Assembly: GCA_934229335.1 (NCBI GenBank)
Contig: CAKQDQ010000088.1
Location: 1-10,354, forward strand
DNA length: 10,354 bases
Source of the DNA: an uncultured Prevotella sp.
GTDB taxonomy: Bacteria; Bacteroidota; Bacteroidia; Bacteroidales; Bacteroidaceae
Reading direction: 5' to 3'
Part shown: piece by piece, positions 1-6,113 of the stretch
Layout: each line of letters opens with the position of its first letter
Position numbering within the stretch: the stretch's first letter is position 1
Program-made: the position numbers and the translations under genes
Notes under the pieces: generated by a model
Told to the model about the DNA's origin: nothing
The model's input: only the letters and a program-made list of their open reading frames with translations
The model's database searches: none

Positions 1-1968
1 CACCGTGCTGCATACAAAGACGTTTTAGAGTTTACAAAGAGTGGTGTTTTACCTATGCTTATTCAAACTAAAGCTGGTGTCATAACTGTTAGTAAAAATT
101 ATGAAGCAACAGGCGAATGGAAGGAAGGACAGGTTATTACAGTAGATATATATAATCCCTCAAAGGTTGCGGTGTCATACGCTAAGGCTATCAATATCTC
201 ACCACTGTCAAAGACTACGACTATTGCCAGTCTTGACTACAAGGATATCTTACCAGAAAGAGGTATAGATTATCTTAAACAGGTGGCTATTGTGTACAAT
301 AGATTGGCTAATATGGACAAAAATGAAGTGGCAGTTCGTACAGAACAGTTCATAAACCAGCGTCTTGAAAAAATTAACAATGAGTTAGGACATACAGACG
401 GAGCCATTGAGAGTTACAAGAGAAAAAACAATATGGTAGACCTCGTAGCTTCTGCAGGTCAAGCTGTGACTAACTCTGATGCAGCAGAGAAGCAGTTAAC
501 AGAGGTTGGAACCCAGCTTCTCTTGTTAGAGAGCCTGAAGGAGTATATAAACATTCCTGCTAACAAATATCAGGCAATGCCTTCAAATGTAGGATTAGTT
601 GACCCCGCGGCAACAGCCCTTATTGGTCAGTATAACACTGCTGTGATAGAGCGTAATAAATTGTTGAAAAGCGCATCAGAGATTAGTCCTAATGTAATAT
701 CTTTAACATCACAACTTGACGATATTACGAAGTCGCTCAAGCGTGCCATTGATCAAGCTATAAAGAATACGCAGATACAGCGTAACATAATGCAGCAGAC
801 ATATTCAAAATACTCTGCTCAGGTTTCACAGTCGCCACAACAGGAGCGTATTCTTACAGAGATTGGTAGACAGCAGGAAGTAAAGTCAAGTCTTTACATT
901 ATTCTGCTTCAGAAGCGTGAGGAAAACTCTATATCACTTGCTGCTACCGCTGATAAAGGTAAACTCCTTGATGAGCCTATCTTGCTTGGTAAGGTACAAC
1001 CAAAAAGCTCTATGATATTGCTCATAGCTCTTATTCTTGGTATCGCTATTCCTTTCGGTATCTTTATATTGAAGGAAATGTTGCGTTTCCGCATTGAAGG
1101 ACATGAGGATGTAGCAAAACTGACTTCACGTCCTATCATCGCTGATGTAGCTATTGCAAACGAAAGTGCCAAGACAAAGGGCGAGATAGTTGTTCGTGAG
1201 AATAAGAATGACCGTATGGAGGAGATCTTCCGTGGAATGAGAACCAACATTCAGTTTATGATGAAGGAGAATCAGAATGTCATAATGTTTACCTCTACAG
1301 TATCGGGTGAGGGTAAGACATTCATTGCTTCTAACCTTGCTGTTAGTTTTGCGCTCCTTGGTAAGAAAGTACTGCTTGTAGGTCTTGACATTCGTCGTCC
1401 ACGTCTTGCTGCTCTCTTCCAGCTACATGGTGAGCACTCTAAGGGTGTCTCTTGCATATTGACCAAGAATAGCCCGACTAAAGAAGATATAGCAGAACAG
1501 ATAGTAGCGTCAGGAGTTAACGATAACCTTGACATCCTGTTCGCAGGACCTATCCCACCAAACCCTGCCGAACTTGTTTCACGTAGTTCACTGGACGATA
1601 TCTTTGCTGTATTGCGTAAGGAATACGACTATATCATTGTAGATACAGCTCCTGTAGGTCTTGTATCTGACACATTACAGATTAGTCGTGTAGCTGACAT
1701 TACAGTTACTGTGTGCCGTGCAGACTATACAGAGAAGGCAGCATTTGCAGAACTGAATGCCCTTGCCGACTCAGGAAAGATTCCTAATATGTGTTTAGTA
1801 TTGAATGGTATCGACATGAGTAAGCGTAAATATGGCTACGCGTACGGTTATGGTCGCTACGGAAAATATGGCAAATATGGTTCTTACGGATACCATTCTT
1901 ATGGCTATGGTTCTTACCAATCCAGTCATTATGGTAATCCTAACGACGATTCGGTAAAGACAAAGTAA
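1..1968 (+). CDS. Wzc-like polysaccharide co-polymerase / bacterial tyrosine kinase, 5' partial
   Basis: Inner-membrane protein that controls polysaccharide chain length and export and autophosphorylates on tyrosine. The frame is open from base 1 (starting HRAAYKDV), so the ATG at 55 is an internal Met; I judge that roughly 150 N-terminal residues, including the first membrane segment, lie outside. Visible in order: the Wzz/GNVR periplasmic region with a long coiled-coil-prone stretch (about 330-900), a proline-containing segment and the second membrane helix (about 1006-1075), then the cytoplasmic BY-kinase domain. Walker A is SGEGKT at 1303-1320, Walker A' is VLLVGLDIRRP with Gly at 1381-1383 where the classical motif has Asp, and Walker B is YIIVDTAP ending near 1653. 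The C-terminus holds 13 tyrosines in a Gly/Tyr-rich tail (about 1828-1935), the usual autophosphorylation cluster. No cognate phosphatase is seen in the window. The family call is firm; the particular polysaccharide is unknown. Confidence 0.95.
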   Translation, partial: HRAAYKDVLEFTKSGVLPMLIQTKAGVITVSKNYEATGEWKEGQVITVDIYNPSKVAVSYAKAINISPLSKTTTIASLDYKDILPERGIDYLKQVAIVYNRLANMDKNEVAVRTEQFINQRLEKINNELGHTDGAIESYKRKNNMVDLVASAGQAVTNSDAAEKQLTEVGTQLLLLESLKEYINIPANKYQAMPSNVGLVDPAATALIGQYNTAVIERNKLLKSASEISPNVISLTSQLDDITKSLKRAIDQAIKNTQIQRNIMQQTYSKYSAQVSQSPQQERILTEIGRQQEVKSSLYIILLQKREENSISLAATADKGKLLDEPILLGKVQPKSSMILLIALILGIAIPFGIFILKEMLRFRIEGHEDVAKLTSRPIIADVAIANESAKTKGEIVVRENKNDRMEEIFRGMRTNIQFMMKENQNVIMFTSTVSGEGKTFIASNLAVSFALLGKKVLLVGLDIRRPRLAALFQLHGEHSKGVSCILTKNSPTKEDIAEQIVASGVNDNLDILFAGPIPPNPAELVSRSSLDDIFAVLRKEYDYIIVDTAPVGLVSDTLQISRVADITVTVCRADYTEKAAFAELNALADSGKIPNMCLVLNGIDMSKRKYGYAYGYGRYGKYGKYGSYGYHSYGYGSYQSSHYGNPNDDSVKTK

Positions 1969-1987
1969 AATAAGACTATGTATATAT

Positions 1988-2011
1988 GCGGTGGCACAAC
2001 AATGCCACCGC
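1988..2011 (+). other. Intercistronic hairpin
   Basis: Perfect 9-base inverted repeat, GCGGTGGCA (1988-1996) and TGCCACCGC (2003-2011), with loop CAACAA. It lies 19 bases after the kinase stop and 16 bases before the HAD gene start. No U-tract follows, so it is a poor intrinsic terminator. It may protect the upstream 3' end or act as a weak attenuator within a shared transcript; that role is inferred. Confidence 0.6.
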
Positions 2012-2027
2012 TTAAACAATATGGAGA

Positions 2028-2456
2028 ATGACAATAGCAGTAGATTTTGACGGTACCATAGTAACAGATGCATATCCTAAGATTGGTAAAGAGCGACCTT
2101 TTGCGATAGATACCCTAAAGATGCTCATAAAAGACCAGCACAAGCTGATTCTATGGACTGTGCGTGAGGGACAGTGTCTGGAGGATGCTGTGAACTGGTG
2201 TCATGAACGTGGTGTTGACTTCTATGCGGTGAACAAGGACTATCCAGAAGAAGAAGCTTCAAAAAATAATCACTTCTCGCGCAAATTGAAGGTAGATTTA
2301 TGGATTGACGATCGCAATATTGGTGGACTGCCTGATTGGGGAACAATATACGCTATTATCTCACAACACAAGAGTTGGGAAGAGATAATACGCGAACGTT
2401 CTGCTAATGTTGGAGGTTCACTGCCACAACCAAAGAAGAAATGGTGGCAGTTTTAA
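2028..2456 (+). CDS. HAD-superfamily hydrolase, small BT0820-like type
   Basis: A 142-residue soluble protein with a minimal HAD phosphohydrolase fold and no room for a cap domain. Motif I is DFDGT (Asp6 nucleophile, Asp8 acid/base), motif II is the Thr44 of LWTVRE, a lysine-containing stretch KLKVD (86-90) is a candidate motif III, and motif IV is WIDDRN with Asp94 and Asp95. All catalytic positions expected for an active phosphatase are present. The compact size and the DLWIDDRNIGG signature resemble the uncharacterised Bacteroides BT0820-like group; the substrate is unknown. The ATG at 2028 puts the motif-I strand directly at the N-terminus, as is usual; a closer upstream ATG at 2021 is out of frame. 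It follows the kinase gene by 59 bases on the same strand and may be co-transcribed, suggesting but not proving a role in sugar-phosphate or polysaccharide metabolism. Confidence 0.88.
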   Translation: MTIAVDFDGTIVTDAYPKIGKERPFAIDTLKMLIKDQHKLILWTVREGQCLEDAVNWCHERGVDFYAVNKDYPEEEASKNNHFSRKLKVDLWIDDRNIGGLPDWGTIYAIISQHKSWEEIIRERSANVGGSLPQPKKKWWQF

Positions 2457-2501
2457 CTTTGGCTTAATTGTCAAAAGTATTATGTTACAATGATAGAGTA
2501 T

Positions 2502-2555
2502 AATCCTGTAAACGAACATGAGGGTGCAAAACCTTGTATGTTAGTTTACAGGATT
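2502..2555 (+). terminator. Long hairpin, candidate terminator of the HAD gene or small structured RNA
   Basis: A 12-base perfect inverted repeat, AATCCTGTAAAC (2502-2513) and GTTTACAGGATT (2544-2555), encloses a second paired segment AACAT/ATGTT (2515-2519, 2538-2542) and a third AGG/CCT around the loop GTGCAAAA. About 20 base pairs form within 54 bases. The downstream tail TTCTTGTATCT is only moderately U-rich. It begins 45 bases after the HAD gene stop, a reasonable place for a terminator, but it is longer and more regular than a typical one. Confidence 0.6.
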
Positions 2556-2765
2556 TCTTGTATCTAATGTTGTGTGATGCTAAGTATTCTGAAAAATTTC
2601 TACAAATGAATAAGTCTATATTTTAGACCATTTACCTATAAGAATAGTATTGAAAAAACATTAACGCTGCACTTGGAAAAATAAATTCACGTTAAGATGT
2701 CGTTTTTAATTTATAAAAAAGATAAAAAGAGGGCGTAAAAATTTTTTTATCACATTATTTGCTTA

Positions 2766-2773
2766 TAAATTTG
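2766..2773 (+). promoter_or_regulatory. Bacteroidota-type -7 promoter element for the HtrA gene
   Basis: TAAATTTG matches the Bacteroidota -7 consensus TAnnTTTG exactly. About 20 bases upstream, the expected place for the -33 element (TTTG), there is only a T-run (2742-2748), so the -33 match is partial. This predicts a start near 2780 and a leader of about 90 bases ahead of the ATG at 2870. Confidence 0.5.
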
Positions 2774-2869
2774 CAAACGAAACACAGGTAAATTAACAAA
2801 AAAAGCGTGACTTGTGTGTAGAAAAAGTAATTCTAAATGATAATTTAGTAATTAAACAATAATAGTAAG

Positions 2870-4333
2870 ATGAAGAAAGTATCAAAGTATTTGTTATCAT
2901 CACTGTGCGTGGTATCACTGGCTTTCTCTACGGGAGCTTTCATCTCAGTAAAGGCAGCGCAGCCAGTTGCAGCAGTTGCAGGACAACCTGTAGACCTCAC
3001 TTATGCGGCAGAAAAGGCGTTGCCAGCAGTAGTACACATCAGGTATGTGCAGAATTCAAAGGTGAAGACTGTAGATGTAGAGAATGATCCTTTTGGAGAT
3101 TTCTTTGATCCGTTTGGCTTCTTTGGAAACCCTAACGGTCGTGGTGGAAAGCGTCAGCAGCAGGTACAAACTCCTAAGAAAGAAGCTACAGGCTCAGGAG
3201 TAATAATATCTGACGACGGCTACATCGTAACAAACAACCACGTGGTAGAAGGAGCTGATGAACTCACCGTAACACTTAACGATAATCGTGAGTTCTCTGC
3301 AACGATAGTAGGTACAGACAAGACCACGGACCTTGCACTTATAAAAGTAAATGCTAAGAACCTACCAACGCTGCCTATTGGTGATTCTGACAAACTAAAG
3401 GTAGGCGAGTGGGTACTCGCAGTGGGCAATCCGTTCAACCTCAACTCCACCGTAACAGCTGGCATCGTTAGTGCAAAGGCACGTTCACTCGGTGCTAATG
3501 GCGTAGAGTCATTCATACAAACTGATGCTGCTATCAATGCCGGAAACTCAGGTGGTGCTCTTGTCAACACAAAAGGTGAACTTATAGGTATCAATGCTAT
3601 GCTTTACAGCCAGACAGGTTCATACAGTGGCTATGGCTTCGCTATCCCAACAACCATAATGAACAAAGTGGTAGCCGACATAAAGAAGTATGGACAGGTA
3701 CAGCGTGCATACCTTGGTATCACAGGTTCTGACGCACGTAAGTGGATAGACTCACAGAAGGCACAAGACAAGGAAGTAGATCTTGGCGTGAACGATGGTG
3801 TATATGTAAACAGCGTAGATGCAGAAGGTGCAGGTGCAGCAGCAGGACTGGAGGAAGGTGACGTTATCACCGCAATAGATGGCAAGAAAGTTACCACAAT
3901 GGCAATGCTTCAGGAAAGTATGGCAACAAAACGCCCTGGCGACAAGGTATCTATAACCTTCGTACACAAGAAGAAGTCTAAGACCAGCAGTGTAACGCTA
4001 AAGAATGCCCAGGGCAATGTAGGCGTAATAAAACAGGCTGACCTTGATGTGTTAGGAGCTAACTTCCGTGAAGTTACAGACGCACAGAAGGAGCAGTTGA
4101 AGATAGCCAACGGCATAGAAGTTGTAAAAATATCTAAAGGTGCTCTCTCAGCGAAAGGCGTCACTAAGGGCTTTATAATTCAGAAAGCTAATGACTATAC
4201 AATCAAGACTATTGATGATTTACAGAAGGCTGTGAAGGAGGCTTCAACGTCAAAAGACCCTGTGCTTTACATTCAGGGTATTTATCCTACAGGTAAGAAG
4301 GGTTACTTCGCAGTAGAGCTGAATAACGAATAG
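2870..4333 (+). CDS. Periplasmic HtrA/Deg family serine endoprotease (DegQ/DegP-like)
   Basis: A 487-residue exported protease and chaperone for envelope protein quality control. An N-terminal Sec signal peptide (residues 1-29: Lys-rich start, hydrophobic core, likely cleavage after KA) precedes a trypsin-like domain with the full triad His124 (TNNHVV), Asp154 (TTDLAL) and Ser227 (GNSGGA). A Phe/Gly-rich loop before the catalytic core (about 73-93) sits where Deg proteases carry the LA loop. PDZ1 spans about 280-370, with the carboxylate-binding loop YLGI. PDZ2 spans about 394-475 and is more degraded in sequence. The length matches two-PDZ Deg proteins. Start choice is supported by the signal peptide beginning at this Met. 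A stand-alone transcript is likely: promoter match at 2766 and a strong terminator at 4380. DegP and DegQ cannot be told apart from sequence alone. Confidence 0.96.
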   Translation: MKKVSKYLLSSLCVVSLAFSTGAFISVKAAQPVAAVAGQPVDLTYAAEKALPAVVHIRYVQNSKVKTVDVENDPFGDFFDPFGFFGNPNGRGGKRQQQVQTPKKEATGSGVIISDDGYIVTNNHVVEGADELTVTLNDNREFSATIVGTDKTTDLALIKVNAKNLPTLPIGDSDKLKVGEWVLAVGNPFNLNSTVTAGIVSAKARSLGANGVESFIQTDAAINAGNSGGALVNTKGELIGINAMLYSQTGSYSGYGFAIPTTIMNKVVADIKKYGQVQRAYLGITGSDARKWIDSQKAQDKEVDLGVNDGVYVNSVDAEGAGAAAGLEEGDVITAIDGKKVTTMAMLQESMATKRPGDKVSITFVHKKKSKTSSVTLKNAQGNVGVIKQADLDVLGANFREVTDAQKEQLKIANGIEVVKISKGALSAKGVTKGFIIQKANDYTIKTIDDLQKAVKEASTSKDPVLYIQGIYPTGKKGYFAVELNNE

Positions 4334-4372
4334 AGTGTGCTGTTGATTTTATAATCCCAGTATAGAAAACAT

Positions 4373-4421
4373 AAAAAAGATTACCAACGATTAGTTTAGC
4401 TATCGTTGGTAATTTTTTTTT
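4373..4421 (+). terminator. Strong intrinsic terminator after the HtrA gene, probably bidirectional
   Basis: Perfect 12-base stem ATTACCAACGAT (4380-4391) and ATCGTTGGTAAT (4402-4413), which can extend inward by AG/CT across one bulged T. A run of nine T follows (4413-4421). On the left is a run of six A (4373-4378), which becomes a U-tract for transcripts of the convergent - strand gene ending at 4474. It therefore suits both converging transcripts. Confidence 0.9.
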
Positions 4422-4423
4422 AT

Positions 4424-4435
4424 ATCGTTGGTAAT
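4424..4435. repeat. Second copy of the terminator right arm
   Basis: ATCGTTGGTAAT at 4424-4435 repeats the right arm of the terminator stem (4402-4413) exactly, 22 bases further on, and is again followed by a T-rich stretch (GTTTTTAATG). Either copy could pair with the single left arm at 4380-4391. Confidence 0.85.
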
Positions 4436-4473
4436 GTTTTTAATGAAAAAATGCAAGCAAGCCTAAAATAGAA

Positions 4474-5091
4474 TTACAGAAAAACGTGCCACCATTCGTC
4501 AGGTATTTTGCTGATAACACGTACAAGTTCATTCATTACAATGCATCTATCTCGTTTAAGTCGTGATTCTCTCAGAATCCTACTGTCCCAAGGTGAAATC
4601 TGAACAAGTTTACCTTCAAGACACATTTCATAGTCTCTTCCATAAGGATGATAACCGTCTGTTATTCCTATGCCAAGTACTTCTATGAAAGGTAGCCTCT
4701 CATTTATCAGAAAACGCTTAATCTCTTTCTCTTTAGGGTTAACAAAGGCAGAGACAACTACGCTTCCTCTTTGTGCAACATCGTATATAGCCCTCATCTG
4801 GTCTGCGAAGTATTGCTCATCGTTGTGATGGCATATCAAACTCACTTTGTCTGACCTATGTAGTAAATCCGTATTTCCGACATAGTCAAGAATTAAATCA
4901 GAGCCATTGCTTTTGGCACAGTTAGCAAAACGAAGTGCATTGATAACATTGATACAAGCTCGCTTACAAGCCTCCTTATCTGTAGAATAGTATTTGTCGG
5001 CAAGCAATGCGTCCGTAATTCTTTCGCTGTTCCATGAGCCACTTGATAGTCCATAGCAATGAGTTAGATATTTTCTGTCATCATTATACAT
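4474..5091 (-). CDS. Uncharacterised protein with Smf/DprA-like C-terminal region
   Basis: A 205-residue soluble protein with no signal peptide or membrane helix, which I cannot name. The C-terminal half has an alternating strand/helix pattern: a strand VSLICHH (83-89), a segment GSVVVSAF (109-116) followed by NPKEKEIKRFL, a strand FIEVLGIG, then YHPYGRDYEMCLEGKLVQIS (149-167 region) and a basic segment ending in CIVMNELV. This order (strand, S-x-F, charged helix, strand, short strand with ISPW) recalls Smf/DprA-like Rossmann proteins from Bacteroidota, from memory and without a search. The classical DprA phosphate-binding GSR motif is not evident. There are seven cysteines. The upstream reading frame is closed by a stop at 5122-5124 with no other ATG, so the start at 5091 is favoured. 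It lies 35 bases after the DUF1460 gene, so it is probably the second gene of that operon. Confidence 0.75.
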   Translation of the reverse strand: MYNDDRKYLTHCYGLSSGSWNSERITDALLADKYYSTDKEACKRACINVINALRFANCAKSNGSDLILDYVGNTDLLHRSDKVSLICHHNDEQYFADQMRAIYDVAQRGSVVVSAFVNPKEKEIKRFLINERLPFIEVLGIGITDGYHPYGRDYEMCLEGKLVQISPWDSRILRESRLKRDRCIVMNELVRVISKIPDEWWHVFL

Positions 5092-5126
5092 ACAATACTT
5101 ATTAGTTCGCCGTGTTATCGTTTACC

Positions 5127-6026
5127 CTATAACATAGGTCTGATAATCCATATTCCTATCTGTGACGGGTGTTCACCCATATATTGCTTCATGGTCTTTG
5201 GCTCCAAGACCACCTTCTTATGAATAGAAGAGGCATTGAGTAGGTGTAGTTTTCCGTCCTTACCCCATGATGCAATACCGATGTGCGAAGTGTCAAGCCC
5301 TTTTAATTTTGTCGCTATGGCAATAATGTCGCCATCTTTTACGTAGTGTAACTGTTCGTAAGACAGTCCCATTTTGTCCTTTGGAATATACATCATCACC
5401 TTTCCCTGCGACTCCATCTCATGGTTAGCAATAGCTTTGATGTCAGCTTTATTGCCTTTAAGCATCTTATATGAGGCAGTATGTGTGCTCATATAGTTTA
5501 TATTTATGTGCTGTCTCTTTGCGTAAGTGAATGCAGTGGTGCGCTCTTTCTTAAGAAGTTCCTGCAATGGTAGTTTTACCAGTCCTTGCCTTTCGTTACT
5601 CTCGCACCACCAAAGGAAATAGTGATTACGACTAACATATCCGTTGCGCATACCGTGTTTGTAGCGTATCTTTTCCAACCAGTGACAATAATCTGTCCAA
5701 CTAACAGAGCCGTTCTTGGTTGTTAACGACAGAGCAAAGACTGTTTCTACAAACGTAGTGCAATCTAACTGACGGAGATTTACCACCAGTTTCTCCGTTT
5801 TGTTCACTTCAAGAGTGTGAGCAACATATGGTGTTCCACATAGTTTCGTGCCATAGTAGAGCATTATGTTAGTACCCTTTGGTTGTTTTCTTCCTTCTTT
5901 TAACAGTGTTACCACTTTTATGCTGTCTGCCTTAGTGTACGTTATGTTATCAGCATGAACGCCACAAACACATGATAGAATCGCAGTAAAAGTTAGTAAT
6001 AATCTATTCTTCATAATAAAAATCAT
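5127..6026 (-). CDS. Exported DUF1460 protein, NlpC/P60-like N-acetylmuramoyl-alanine amidase-like
   Basis: A 299-residue protein carrying the DUF1460 fold, a cysteine-peptidase-like family related to NlpC/P60 amidases and thought to act on peptidoglycan or its fragments. The catalytic Cys is Cys89 in QLDCTTFVE and the matching His is His248 in TSHIGIA; the region DGDIIAI (231-237) is the usual strand before the His. The N-terminus is a Sec signal peptide ending in VHA/DN (near residue 25). Two starts are possible: Met1 at 6026, or Met5 (codon 6014-6012), which gives a more standard signal peptide MKNRLLLTF. No lipobox of good quality is present, so a soluble periplasmic protein is likely. 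The gene begins just beyond the terminator of the decarboxylase operon, so its own promoter must overlap that hairpin, or it depends on read-through. Confidence 0.88.
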   Translation of the reverse strand: MIFIMKNRLLLTFTAILSCVCGVHADNITYTKADSIKVVTLLKEGRKQPKGTNIMLYYGTKLCGTPYVAHTLEVNKTEKLVVNLRQLDCTTFVETVFALSLTTKNGSVSWTDYCHWLEKIRYKHGMRNGYVSRNHYFLWWCESNERQGLVKLPLQELLKKERTTAFTYAKRQHININYMSTHTASYKMLKGNKADIKAIANHEMESQGKVMMYIPKDKMGLSYEQLHYVKDGDIIAIATKLKGLDTSHIGIASWGKDGKLHLLNASSIHKKVVLEPKTMKQYMGEHPSQIGIWIIRPML

Positions 6027-6039
6027 GATTGATTACTTG

Positions 6040-6081
6040 AAAAAATAAGTCCTCCATGAACAAATAACGTCATGGAGGACT
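6040..6081 (-). terminator. Intrinsic terminator of the sodium-pump operon
   Basis: Perfect 12-base stem AGTCCTCCATGA (6048-6059) and TCATGGAGGACT (6070-6081) with a 10-base loop. Read on the - strand, it is followed within two bases by six U (6045-6040). It lies 32 bases beyond the oadB stop. On the + strand there is no T-run after the right arm, so it is directional. Confidence 0.9.
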
Positions 6082-6113
6082 GTGTGTATTATGCGAATAT
6101 CACTTTCTTTCTC

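Larger units (their letters stand above)
2457..2869. other. 413-base AT-rich intergenic region
   Basis: No credible coding sequence on either strand. It contains a long hairpin near its start (2502-2555), an 8-base inverted repeat (2721-2728 and 2744-2751) and a promoter match (2766-2773). The stretch 2560-2720 is AT-rich and shows nothing else I can support. No tRNA-like or known riboswitch structure is visible. Confidence 0.7.

Noticed and set aside
55..57. ATG at 55 as the true start of the kinase
   Set aside because: The frame is open without a stop to base 1 and the first membrane helix expected of the family is missing, so the gene begins upstream of the window.
909..1535. Open frames on the - strand inside the tyrosine-kinase gene
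   Set aside because: They lie opposite a well-conserved coding region, have no recognisable domains and are explained by its codon use.
1795..2073. 92-codon - strand frame across the kinase tail and the spacer
   Set aside because: It is antisense to the Tyr/Gly repeat and overlaps the HAD start; the product is low-complexity Ile/Val/Thr with no family features.
2905..3087. 60-codon + strand frame within the start of the protease gene
   Set aside because: It overlaps the signal peptide and N-terminus of a clear HtrA protease in another frame.
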